Origin: Solirubrobacteraceae bacterium | GTDB lineage: Bacteria; Actinomycetota; Thermoleophilia; Solirubrobacterales; Solirubrobacteraceae | NCBI GenBank assembly: GCA_025928415.1 | Contig: JAICJK010000095.1 | Span: 1 to 7,855 of the forward strand | DNA: 7,855 nucleotides | Direction: 5' to 3' | Shown: in pieces, positions 1 through 6,123 of the stretch | How the letters are laid out: every line of letters begins with the position of its first letter | Position numbering within the stretch: position 1 is the stretch's first letter | The notes under the pieces: generated by a model | Database searches by the model: none | Told to the model about the DNA's origin: nothing | What the model saw: only the letters and a program-made list of their open reading frames with translations | Program-made: the position numbers and the translations under genes

Positions 1-2
1 CG

Positions 3-206
3 ACCCCCGGCCCGCCGTCGCCGAGCCCGTGGGCCGCCGCGCGCGGCGAGGCCGTGCAGGCGGCGGCGGGCGACCTCGGCCAGCTCGACCCCACGCCGCC
101 GCAGGTCCTGGCCGGCGGCGCCGTCGTCGCCGACGACCTCGCGGCCCCGTGCGCCACGCTGACCCTCGCGGGGGCCGTGGCCCGCGGCCTGGCCGGCTGC
201 TCTTGA
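3..206 (+). CDS. C-terminal end of an unidentified protein (partial)
   Basis: An open frame enters from the left edge and stops at TGA 204-206, giving 67 visible residues. Codon third positions are almost all G or C, as in the real genes downstream, and no competing frame looks better. The visible part starts with a Pro/Ser/Ala stretch, continues through an Ala-rich helix-like segment (about residues 12-25), and ends in a small-residue, Ala/Gly/Leu-rich tail containing LAGGAVVADD and ending GLAGCS. I do not recognise the family; the tail could be the last helix of a soluble enzyme, but no motif decides this. The 57 bases to the next gene hold that gene's putative -10 element and no visible terminator, so the two may be separate units. 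The start lies outside the window. Confidence 0.6.
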   Translation, partial: TPGPPSPSPWAAARGEAVQAAAGDLGQLDPTPPQVLAGGAVVADDLAAPCATLTLAGAVARGLAGCS

Positions 207-250
207 GCGCCGTCCCGGGGCCGCCTCGCGCCATCGAGCCGCCGCGCGGG

Positions 251-256
251 TAAGCA
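251..256 (+). promoter_or_regulatory. Possible -10 element for the first antiporter (leaderless)
   Basis: TAAGCA lies 7 bases before GTG 264, inside the context GCGCGGGTA that also precedes the better TAGGCT element of the second antiporter. The last base is A rather than the usual T and I see no convincing -35. The assignment rests on position and on the shared flank. It would give a transcript beginning at or next to the start codon. Confidence 0.35.
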
Positions 257-263
257 GCCCGGC

Positions 264-1847
264 GTGGAAGACATCGAAGTCGTCCTCGCGGTGGTGGCCG
301 CGGTCGTGGTGCTGACCGGCGTGGCGCGCCGGGTGGGCATCGCCTACCCGGTGGTGCTGACGCTCGGGGGCCTCGCCTTCGGCCTCGTGCCGGGCGTGCC
401 GAGCCCGCGGCTGGACCCGGACCTCGTGTTCTTCGTGTTCCTGCCGCCGCTGCTGTACTCCGCGGCCTACCTCTCGCCCGCGACCGAGCTGCGCGACCGG
501 GCTGTGGCGATCGGCGCGCTCGCCGTCGGGCTGGTGCTGGTCACCGCCGCCGGTGTCGCTGTCGTCGCCCACGTGCTCACCGGGATGGACTGGGCGGTGG
601 CCTTCGTGCTCGGCGCGGCGCTCGGGCCCACCGACCCCGTCTCCGCCTCGGCGGTCATCCGCGACGTCGGCGCGCCGAACCGGATCGAGACGGTGCTCGA
701 GGGCGAGGCGCTGGTCAACGACGGCACGGCGCTGACGCTGCTCGCGGTCGCGCTCGCCGCCGTCGGGTCTTCCGGCGTGTCGCTGCCCGGCGCGGTCGGG
801 CGGTTCGCGGTGATCGCCTGCGGCGGCGTGGCGATCGGGGCCGCGGTCGGCTGGGCGTCGACGTTGATCCGGCGCCGGGTCGACGACGCGGAGCTGGAGA
901 TCGCCACGTCGCTGCTGACCGCCTACGTCTCCTACATCCTCGCCGACCGCCTGGGGACCTCCGGCGTGCTGGGCGCCGTGGCGGCCGGCCTCGTCGTGCA
1001 GCTGCGCGCCGCGGGCATCCAGAGCGCGCGCACCCGCCTGCGGGGAATGGCGTTCTGGTCGGTGCTGGTGTTCCTGGGCAACGCATCGCTGTTCCTGCTC
1101 GTCGGGCTGCAGTTCGGGGCGGTGGTGGACGGCATCGACGACCACGACGTGTGGCGCCTGCTCGGCTACGCGGCCGCCGTCGCGGGGGTCGTGATCGCGC
1201 TGCGGGTCGCGTGGATGATGCTCGGGACGCCGCTGGTCGCCCGGGCGACCGAGGTCTCCGAGCGCCACGAGCGGCGGATGCTGCGCCGCGAGCAGCTCAC
1301 GATGGGCTGGTGCGGCATGCGCGGCGCGCTGTCGCTGGCCGCCGCGCTGACCGTCCCGCTGACCCACGACGGCGCGCCGTTCCCGGACCGGTCGCTGCTG
1401 ATCTTCCTGACCTTCACCACGATCCTCGTGACGCTGCCGCTGCCCGCCCTGACGCTGCCCTGGCTGCTGCGGCGCCTCGGCCTGTCGCAGTCCGGGCAGC
1501 GCCGCGACCAGCGGCTGCGCGCCGAGCTGCGCCTGGCCCATGCCGCGCTCGCGCGCCTGGACGAGCTGGACGGGGGCGAGCTGCCCGGCGAGGTCCTGCG
1601 CCGGGCCCGCGACGTCCAGGACCTCCGCGTCGACCGGCTGGAGAGCCGGCTGGATGCCGACGGGGACGGCAGCCAGGAGACTCGTCGCGACGCCCGCGCG
1701 GCACGCCGGGTGCTGCGCGAGCTGCTCGAGGCCCAGCGCCGCGAGCTGGCGGAGGCCGCCCGCGACCGCGCGGTGCCCGGCGACGTCGCCCGCGAGCTCG
1801 AGGACCAGCTCGACTTCGAGGAGTCGCGCCTGACACGCGGGCGCTGA
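264..1847 (+). CDS. CPA1-family Na+/H+ antiporter (NhaP/NHE type)
   Basis: This 527-residue integral membrane protein probably exchanges cytoplasmic Na+ (or K+) for external H+, serving pH and salt homeostasis. About 400 residues form roughly a dozen hydrophobic spans. CPA1 hallmarks are FLPPLLYSAAY at 59-69, GPTDPVSASAV at 121-131, EGEALVNDGTA at 146-156 with the Asn-Asp pair at 152-153 expected at the ion-binding site, and GMRGALSLAAAL at 351-362 in a late helix. From about residue 405 it becomes a charged, Arg/Glu/Leu-rich helical cytoplasmic tail of some 120 residues, typical of bacterial NhaP-type members and a likely regulatory or dimer-forming region. GTG 264 is chosen because the hydrophobic first span begins at once and a -10-like element lies 7 bases upstream; no Shine-Dalgarno is seen. 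The family is secure; the transported ion and polarity cannot be read from sequence. Confidence 0.95.
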   Translation: MEDIEVVLAVVAAVVVLTGVARRVGIAYPVVLTLGGLAFGLVPGVPSPRLDPDLVFFVFLPPLLYSAAYLSPATELRDRAVAIGALAVGLVLVTAAGVAVVAHVLTGMDWAVAFVLGAALGPTDPVSASAVIRDVGAPNRIETVLEGEALVNDGTALTLLAVALAAVGSSGVSLPGAVGRFAVIACGGVAIGAAVGWASTLIRRRVDDAELEIATSLLTAYVSYILADRLGTSGVLGAVAAGLVVQLRAAGIQSARTRLRGMAFWSVLVFLGNASLFLLVGLQFGAVVDGIDDHDVWRLLGYAAAVAGVVIALRVAWMMLGTPLVARATEVSERHERRMLRREQLTMGWCGMRGALSLAAALTVPLTHDGAPFPDRSLLIFLTFTTILVTLPLPALTLPWLLRRLGLSQSGQRRDQRLRAELRLAHAALARLDELDGGELPGEVLRRARDVQDLRVDRLESRLDADGDGSQETRRDARAARRVLRELLEAQRRELAEAARDRAVPGDVARELEDQLDFEESRLTRGR

Positions 1848-1874
1848 CGCCGCGCCCGCGCCGACGCCGCGGGA

Positions 1875-1911
1875 CGCGCGGGCGCCCGGCGTTGGCGCGT
1901 CCGCCCGCGCG
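1875..1911. terminator. GC-rich hairpin between the two antiporter genes
   Basis: Ten-base perfect inverted arms CGCGCGGGCG (1875-1884) and CGCCCGCGCG (1902-1911) enclose a 17-base loop, 28 bases after the first antiporter's stop. No T-run follows, so intrinsic termination is uncertain; U-less hairpins of this sort are common after genes in high-GC actinobacteria. The loop contains the presumed -35 (1892-1897) of the next promoter and the 3' arm abuts its -10 region, so the structure could instead influence initiation. At this GC content a stem of this size is notable but not conclusive. Confidence 0.35.
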
Positions 1912-1919
1912 GGTAGGCT
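1892..1919 (+). promoter_or_regulatory. Promoter of the second antiporter gene
   Basis: TTGGCG at 1892-1897 resembles the TTGACA -35 box and is followed after 16 bases by TAGGCT at 1914-1919, a TANNNT-type -10 box. Predicted initiation is about 7 bases past the -10, near 1926, directly next to the overlapping start codons at 1927 and 1929. The same TAGGCT hexamer occurs before the gene at 3336 and before the minus-strand leader at 6071. Confidence 0.6.
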
Positions 1920-1926
1920 GACCGCG

Positions 1927-2013
1927 GTGTGCCGGGAAGCCTGGTCGGCGCCGCCCGACCGACCCCCGACCCAGGATCCCCGCACGTGGACCTCCCGCCT
2001 CCGGCCGCCGTGA
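1927..2013 (+). CDS. Possible leaderless upstream ORF (28 aa) overlapping the second antiporter's 5' end
   Basis: Two start codons overlap as GTGTG. The first, GTG 1927, lies 7 bases after TAGGCT, the same gap as at genes 264 and 3336. It opens a 28-codon frame that stops at TGA 2011-2013. That stop overlaps GTG 2010 (as GTGA), which is in the antiporter frame at codon 28. Ribosomes starting on the leaderless 5' end could therefore translate this peptide and re-initiate at 2010. The peptide is Pro/Arg/Trp-rich with no recognisable motif. This may be chance, since a TGA in this frame has a sizeable probability of falling in GTGA or ATGA. It is reported because the gene at 6039 has the same arrangement. 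Confidence 0.25.
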   Translation: MCREAWSAPPDRPPTQDPRTWTSRLRPP

Positions 2014-3293
2014 TCACCGCCCTCGCCCCGGGCTGGCACGCCGGCGACCACTACGCGCTGCTGCTGCTCGGCGTCGGCGTCGCCGCGCTCGCCGGCGCGC
2101 TGGCGCTCACCCACCAGGGCGACCGGGCCTTCTCGGCGTCGATCGCCTACGTCGGGCTGGGCGCCGTCGGCGCCCTCGGGATGTGGGCGCTCGGGATCAC
2201 ACCCCTGGACCCGCTGCGCGACCACGCCGTCCTCGAGCGGGTCAGCGAGCTCGCGCTCGTCGTCGCGGTCTTCTCCGCGGGGCTGACCATCGAGCGCGAC
2301 GTCAGCCGGCGGTCGTGGCGGTCGATCGCCACGCTGCTGGTGGTCGTGATGCCGGTGACCATCGCGGCGATCGCGGCCTTCGGCATGGCCGCGATGGGCC
2401 TGTCGTTCGGCGGCGCGCTGCTGCTCGGCGCGGTGCTCGCGCCCACCGATCCGGTGCTGGCCGGCGACGTCGGGCTGTCCGAGCCCGGGGGGGAGGCCTA
2501 CGGCGAGCCGCGGCTGTCGCTGCACACCGAGGCCGGGTTCAACGACGGCCTCGCATCGCCGTTCGTCGTGCTCGGCCTGTATGCCGCCGGGCACGGCGGG
2601 ACGGCCTGGCTGGGCACCTGGGTGCTGGCCGACCTGCTCTACGGCGCGGGGGTGGGGCTCCTGCTCGGGGGCCTGGCCGGGCTGGGGGCGGCGTGGCTGT
2701 TGGCCCGGGCCCGCGGGCGCGGCCTGCTGGACGCGACGACCGACCCGCCGGTGGCGGTCGCGCTCGTGCTCGCCGTCTACGGCGCGGTCGAGCTGATCGG
2801 CGCCTACGGGCTGCTCGCGGTGTTCGCGGCGGGCTTCACCTTCCGGCGCTACGAGTACGACCACGAGATCAACGAGGGCGCGCACGAGGGAACCGAGGGG
2901 GCGGGCAAGGTGCTGGAGCTCGCGGTGCTCCTGCTCCTCGGCTCGATGCTCACGACCAGCGGCCTGGGGGTTCCCGGCGTGGCCGGCTGGCTGCTCGCGC
3001 CGCTGATCATCCTCGTGATCCGCCCGGCGCTCGTGCTGGCGACCACTCCCCGCGGGCTGCTGGATCTCCCCGGCAAGCTGTTCCTCGGCTTCTTCGGCGT
3101 GCGCGGCGTGGCTGCGCTGTTCTACGCCGCCGTGGTCGCCGAGGCCCACGTGCTGCAGCCGCGCGAGGTGCGGATCGTCGTCTGGACCACGATCGCGGTC
3201 GTCGTGGTGTCGATCGTCGTCCACGGGCTGACCGCGTCGCCGCTGACCCGCCGCTGGCTGATGGGGCAGCGGCCGCTGCGCAATCGGCCTTAG
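1929..3293 (+). CDS. Second CPA1-family cation/H+ antiporter
   Basis: This 454-residue polytopic membrane protein is a distinct paralogue, not a recent duplicate, of the antiporter just upstream. Conserved features are LVVAVFSAGLTIERD at 110-124, APTDPVLAGDV at 171-181, TEAGFNDGLASPFV at 200-213 with Asn205-Asp206 as the expected ion-binding pair, and FFGVRGVAALFY at 388-399. It ends soon after the last span and lacks the long charged tail of its neighbour, so the two are probably regulated differently. The start is uncertain. GTG 1929 gives the longest form, but its first 27 residues are Pro-rich and unlike a transporter N-terminus. GTG 1986 (codon 20) and GTG 2010 (codon 28) are alternatives, and 2010 begins right before hydrophobic sequence. 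A -10 box at 1914-1919 gives it its own, nearly leaderless transcript. Family certain, start not. Confidence 0.93.
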   Translation: MPGSLVGAARPTPDPGSPHVDLPPPAAVITALAPGWHAGDHYALLLLGVGVAALAGALALTHQGDRAFSASIAYVGLGAVGALGMWALGITPLDPLRDHAVLERVSELALVVAVFSAGLTIERDVSRRSWRSIATLLVVVMPVTIAAIAAFGMAAMGLSFGGALLLGAVLAPTDPVLAGDVGLSEPGGEAYGEPRLSLHTEAGFNDGLASPFVVLGLYAAGHGGTAWLGTWVLADLLYGAGVGLLLGGLAGLGAAWLLARARGRGLLDATTDPPVAVALVLAVYGAVELIGAYGLLAVFAAGFTFRRYEYDHEINEGAHEGTEGAGKVLELAVLLLLGSMLTTSGLGVPGVAGWLLAPLIILVIRPALVLATTPRGLLDLPGKLFLGFFGVRGVAALFYAAVVAEAHVLQPREVRIVVWTTIAVVVVSIVVHGLTASPLTRRWLMGQRPLRNRP

Positions 3294-3301
3294 AGGCTGT
3301 C

Positions 3302-3328
3302 TTGGACGTTGTCCCGACCTCATAGGCT
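3302..3328 (+). promoter_or_regulatory. Promoter of the secreted TIM-barrel protein gene
   Basis: TTGGAC (3302-3307) and TAGGCT (3323-3328) form a -35/-10 pair with a slightly short 15-base spacer. The -10 ends 7 bases before GTG 3336, so the mRNA would begin at or beside the start codon. This decides the start: the longer in-frame TTG at 3309 would lie upstream of the -10. Confidence 0.6.
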
Positions 3329-3335
3329 GACGCGC

Positions 3336-4577
3336 GTGCTCGGCGTGAGATCCCTGATCCGGCGACAGGCCGCGGCCGCGGCGCTGTGCGCCACCGGCCT
3401 GGCGCTCGCGGCGGCGCCCGCGGGCGCGATCCCGTGGGACGCCGCCGGAGCGATCCCGCCGTCGGCCACGCCGGCCCCGGTCCGGCCCGACCCGCTCTGC
3501 CGCCAGAGCTATGCCGACGACCGGCCGCGCGGAGGCCCGGCGATCCGGTTCGGCATCGGCCCGCGCCTGGCGGGGGCGAGCGGGACGGCCAACGCGACCC
3601 CCACGGTGCCCGAGAACGCCCGCAAGGCCGACGCGGCGCTGCGTCAGCTCAGGGGCCGTCGCTTCTTCGCGGTGCGGCTGAACCGCCTGTTCATGGCCGG
3701 CGGCGACCGCGGCATCGCGCGCTTCAAGCGCCTGGCCGATCGCTACGCGCGGCTCGGCTTGGAGGTCGAGCTGCAGGTGCGCTACCACCCGCGCCCGGCC
3801 GACGACGGCGACATCCACAAGTGGCTGGCCTTCGTGCGCAAGGTCGTGCGCACGTTCGGCCCCAACCGCCGCGTGACGGGGCTGCAGATCACCAACGAGG
3901 TCAACCTGACCGTCTCGCCGAACACCTCGGACGGGGCCTACAAGGACGCCGTGCGGGCGCTGGTGTCGGGCGTGATCGCGGCCAAACGCGAGTCGCTGCG
4001 CCGCGGCTATCGCTGGCAGCGCATCGGCTTCAACTACGCCTGGCGCTTCGGGGACGTCAGCGACGCGCGGTTCTGGGATGCCGTCGGCCGGCTCGGCGGG
4101 GCCAAGCTGCGGCGCGCCACCGACTGGGTCGGCATCGACCTCTACCCCGGGACCTACGTGCCCGCCCTGGCGCAGATCGCCCACCCGGGCGACGCCTTCC
4201 TGGAGGGCCTCGCGCAGATGCGCGAGTGCTACATGCCCAAGGCGGGCTTCGGCCGCGCGACCCCGATGCGCATCGAGGAGACCGGCTTCCCGACGGGCCC
4301 CGGTCGCTCCGAGGCGCTGCAGGCCCGCGTCGTCCGCGACTTCGTCCGGACCGCCGTGGCCTACCGCGGCACCTACGGGATCAGCGACTTCCGCTTCTTC
4401 GGGCTGCGCGACAACAACAGCGCCGGGCCCAGCTTCCAGTCCTACTTCGGGCTGCTGCGCGACGACTACACCCGCAAGCCGGCCTTCGCCGTCTACCGCC
4501 GGCTCGTGGCCCGGTACGGGGCGCGCGCGCCCGGAGCCCACGCCCACGCCCACGTCCGCGCCCGCGGCGCGGGGTGA
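3336..4577 (+). CDS. Secreted clan GH-A-like TIM-barrel protein (putative glycoside hydrolase)
   Basis: This 413-residue exported protein has an Arg-containing N-terminus (MLGVRSLIRRQ), a hydrophobic Ala/Leu core at 12-27 and a likely signal-peptidase site after APAGA at residue 31. The mature part reads as a (beta/alpha)8 barrel: VRLNR (113-117), VELQVRYHP (144-152), LQITNEVNL (183-191), WVGIDLYPG (264-272) and MRIEETGFPT (311-320). Asn187-Glu188 after one strand and Glu314 or Glu315 late in the barrel sit where clan GH-A retaining glycosidases carry acid/base and nucleophile glutamates, as in GH5, GH39 and GH53. A glycosidase acting outside the cell is the best reading; I cannot name family or substrate. 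The C-terminus is an Ala-His repeat tail with no visible anchor. GTG 3336 is preferred because it follows TAGGCT by 7 bases and gives a clean signal peptide. It is monocistronic, convergent with the minus-strand genes. Confidence 0.8.
   Translation: MLGVRSLIRRQAAAAALCATGLALAAAPAGAIPWDAAGAIPPSATPAPVRPDPLCRQSYADDRPRGGPAIRFGIGPRLAGASGTANATPTVPENARKADAALRQLRGRRFFAVRLNRLFMAGGDRGIARFKRLADRYARLGLEVELQVRYHPRPADDGDIHKWLAFVRKVVRTFGPNRRVTGLQITNEVNLTVSPNTSDGAYKDAVRALVSGVIAAKRESLRRGYRWQRIGFNYAWRFGDVSDARFWDAVGRLGGAKLRRATDWVGIDLYPGTYVPALAQIAHPGDAFLEGLAQMRECYMPKAGFGRATPMRIEETGFPTGPGRSEALQARVVRDFVRTAVAYRGTYGISDFRFFGLRDNNSAGPSFQSYFGLLRDDYTRKPAFAVYRRLVARYGARAPGAHAHAHVRARGAG
4537..4554 (+). repeat. Three tandem CCCACG hexamers
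   Basis: CCCACG occurs three times head to tail within the 3' end of the secreted TIM-barrel gene, encoding alternating Ala-His residues just before the C-terminus. Hexamer repeats preserve frame, so copy number could vary between strains without breaking the protein. A functional His-rich metal-binding tail is possible but three histidines are weak evidence. Confidence 0.85.
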
Positions 4578-4597
4578 AGCGGCGCGCGCGGCCGCGC

Positions 4598-4687
4598 TCA
4601 CTTCTTGCCCTGGGCGATCCAGCCCAGCGCGAGGGCGATCACGATGACGATCGCGATGACGAAGATGATCAGGACGTCGGGCTCCAC
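4598..4687 (-). CDS. 29-residue single-span membrane microprotein
   Basis: A short minus-strand frame starts at GTG 4685-4687 and stops at TGA 4598-4600. The product begins MEPDV, runs as an uninterrupted Ile/Val/Ala/Leu stretch over residues 5-21 and ends GWIAQGKK. This is a textbook single transmembrane helix with an acidic N-terminus and a basic C-terminus, suggesting N-out/C-in by the positive-inside rule. The start is supported by the purine run GGAAGGGAG ending about 8 bases upstream, the best Shine-Dalgarno in the window where other genes look leaderless. It lies 83 bases downstream of the CorC-like gene on the same strand, with two hairpins between. I recognise no family; it resembles KdpF or CydX only in size and topology. 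It could be a subunit or regulator of a membrane protein, possibly its neighbour; that is inference. Confidence 0.6.
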   Translation of the reverse strand: MEPDVLIIFVIAIVIVIALALGWIAQGKK

Positions 4688-4734
4688 GGCAGTGCTCCCT
4701 TCCGTGTCGTTGGAGCGGACCGCACATCGTGGCA

Positions 4735-4769
4735 GCCGCCGGGGGGCGGCCGGCCGGTCGCCCCGACCG
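4735..4769. terminator. Two successive hairpins after the CorC-like gene
   Basis: Immediately beyond the minus-strand stop at 4771-4773 lies CGGTCG-CCC-CGACCG (4755-4769, 6-base stem, 3-base loop). Further downstream is GCCGCC-GGGG-GGCGGC (4735-4750, 6-base stem, 4-base loop). The pair could terminate or attenuate the transcript before the microprotein gene. There is no T-run, and short GC stems are frequent at this base composition, so the assignment is tentative. Confidence 0.35.
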
Positions 4770-4770
4770 A

Positions 4771-6039
4771 TCAGCGCGCGGGGGAGAGGTCCGCGCGGAG
4801 CCGCGCGATCCGCAGCCCGTCGACCTCCTCGACGGTCAGGCGGACGGCGTCGAGCGCCACCGAGTCGCCCGGGCGCGGCCGGCGGCCCAGCGCCGTGAAG
4901 ACCAGCCCGGCCATCGTGCGGTCGCCGTCCTGGGGCAGGTGGGTCTCGACCGTCTCGTTGAAGTCGTCGATCGTCATCGACCCCGCCAGCAGGACGGTGT
5001 TCTCGTCGACCCAGGTCAGCGTGTCGTCGGGCAGGTCGTACTCGTCCTCGATCTCCCCGACGATCTCCTCGAGGATGTCCTCCAGCGACACGATGCCCGC
5101 CGTTCCGCCGTACTCGCCGACCACCACCGCGAGGTGCTGGCGGCGCTCGCGCAGCTCGCGCAGCAGGGCGCCGAGGTCCTTGGTCTCGGGAACGAGCGGG
5201 GCGGGCTGGGCGATCGGGCCGATCGGCGCGGCGGGGTCGGCGCCCGCGGCGGCGACGAGCTGGCGCAGGTGCACGACCCCCGCCAGGTGGTCCAGGGACC
5301 CGTCGCCGACGGGATAGCGGCTGAACGGCTTCTCCGCCACCTGCGCGACCGCATCGCCTGCGGTGAGGCCGGCGTCCAGCCAGACCACGTCGGGCGCCGG
5401 CACCATGACGTCGCCCGCCTCGCGCCGGGCGAAGTCGAAGACGTTGTGCAGCAGCTCCTCCTGCGCGCGCGGGATCACGCCGCTGCCCTCCGCCTCGTCG
5501 ACGAGCTCCCGGAGCTCCTCGGCCGAGCGGATCGTGTCGCCGGTCACGATCTCGCGGACGCCGAACGGGCGCAGCAGGAGCTCCGCGGATCCCTGGAGGA
5601 CCCAGACGATCGGGCCGAAGACGATCGCGATCAGCGCGATCGGCCGCGCGATGAGGACCGCCAGCCGCTCGGCGCGATCGAGCGTCAGCGCCTTCGGGAC
5701 GAGCTCGCCCAGCACCACGGACAGGTAGGTGACGACCGAGAAGGCGATCAGGAAGCCGAGCCAGCCCGGGAGCCCGCCGCCGAGCAGGTCCCGGACGAGC
5801 GGCTCGCCGACGGCGCCGGTGAGGATCCCGATCGCGGTGATCCCGACCTGCACGGTCGAGATGACCCGCACCGGGTCGTCCATCAGCCGCAGCGCCGCTC
5901 GCGCCCCGGCACCGCCGGCGTCCGCCCGCGTCGCGAGCGCCGCGCGCCGGGCCGTCACGACCGTGTACTCGCCGATCACGAAGAAGGCGTTGCCGGCGAC
6001 GAGCGCGAGCAGGGCGAGCACCCGCAGGCCGTCGCTCAT
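4771..6039 (-). CDS. CorC/HlyC-type membrane protein: DUF21 (CNNM) domain, CBS pair, CorC_HlyC domain
   Basis: This 422-residue inner-membrane protein belongs to the family annotated as hemolysin-like or CorC/CNNM, implicated in Mg2+ or other divalent cation export; 'hemolysin' is historical. Domains in order: DUF21 transmembrane region, about 1-165, starting LRVLALLALVAGNAFFVIGE and holding the signature VLGELVPKALTLDRAERLA (109-127); a linker helix, AEELRELVDEAEGSGVIP (173-190), typical of the family; a CBS pair, about 205-330, with VMVPAPDVV (211-219; most relatives have Arg where this has Ala214) and GEYGGTAGIVSLEDILEEIV (308-327); and a C-terminal CorC_HlyC domain, about 340-415. Length is normal. 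ATG 6037-6039 lacks a Shine-Dalgarno at usable distance but overlaps, as ATGA, the stop of an 11-codon leader frame, suggesting translational coupling. The CBS pair may sense adenine nucleotides, as in relatives. Confidence 0.95.
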   Translation of the reverse strand: MSDGLRVLALLALVAGNAFFVIGEYTVVTARRAALATRADAGGAGARAALRLMDDPVRVISTVQVGITAIGILTGAVGEPLVRDLLGGGLPGWLGFLIAFSVVTYLSVVLGELVPKALTLDRAERLAVLIARPIALIAIVFGPIVWVLQGSAELLLRPFGVREIVTGDTIRSAEELRELVDEAEGSGVIPRAQEELLHNVFDFARREAGDVMVPAPDVVWLDAGLTAGDAVAQVAEKPFSRYPVGDGSLDHLAGVVHLRQLVAAAGADPAAPIGPIAQPAPLVPETKDLGALLRELRERRQHLAVVVGEYGGTAGIVSLEDILEEIVGEIEDEYDLPDDTLTWVDENTVLLAGSMTIDDFNETVETHLPQDGDRTMAGLVFTALGRRPRPGDSVALDAVRLTVEEVDGLRIARLRADLSPAR

Positions 6040-6071
6040 GCGGGCGCGGCCCCGATCTCCACTGCGGCCAT
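6036..6071 (-). CDS. Possible 11-residue leader peptide upstream of the CorC-like gene
   Basis: ATG 6069-6071 is exactly 6 bases after a minus-strand TAGGCT and so would be the 5' end of the mRNA. Its frame reads MAAVEIGAAPA and stops at TGA 6036-6038, overlapping the ATG of the CorC-like gene in the sequence ATGA. The CorC frame has no ATG, GTG or TTG start between the promoter and 6039, and the nearest SD-like GGAG is 17 bases away. Re-initiation after this short frame is therefore the simplest explanation for translation of the downstream gene. The peptide has no repeated regulatory codon, so classical amino-acid attenuation is unlikely. Confidence 0.45.
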   Translation of the reverse strand: MAAVEIGAAPA

Positions 6072-6077
6072 GCCGGG

Positions 6078-6083
6078 AGCCTA
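6078..6083 (-). promoter_or_regulatory. -10 element TAGGCT for the CorC-like transcription unit
   Basis: Read on the minus strand, TAGGCT is followed by six bases (CCCGGC) and ATG 6071. That places the predicted transcription start on the A of the ATG. No convincing -35 is seen 16-19 bases upstream. The hexamer overlaps the CCTAGG palindrome at 6080-6085, but a matching plus-strand promoter is not evident. Confidence 0.55.
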
Positions 6084-6123
6084 GGGCCGATGACCGACGC
6101 GCCCGCGTGCGGCGCGCCCGTCC

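Noticed and set aside
1151..1921. Open frames on both strands overlapping the first antiporter's 3' half
   Set aside because: Both translations are dominated by Arg, Ala, Pro or Ser with no recognisable domains, whereas the antiporter frame carries conserved CPA1 motifs throughout.
3309..3335. Longer N-terminus of the secreted barrel protein from TTG 3309
   Set aside because: The predicted -10 TAGGCT (3323-3328) lies inside this extension, and GTG 3336 gives a cleaner signal peptide.
4579..4595. Inverted repeat GCGGC/GCCGC between the convergent barrel and microprotein genes, considered as a shared terminator
   Set aside because: A five-base GC stem with no T-run is expected by chance at this composition.
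4598..4687. KdpF or CydX-type known small subunit
   Set aside because: Size and topology fit, but no kdp or cyd genes are adjacent and characteristic residues of those families are not seen.
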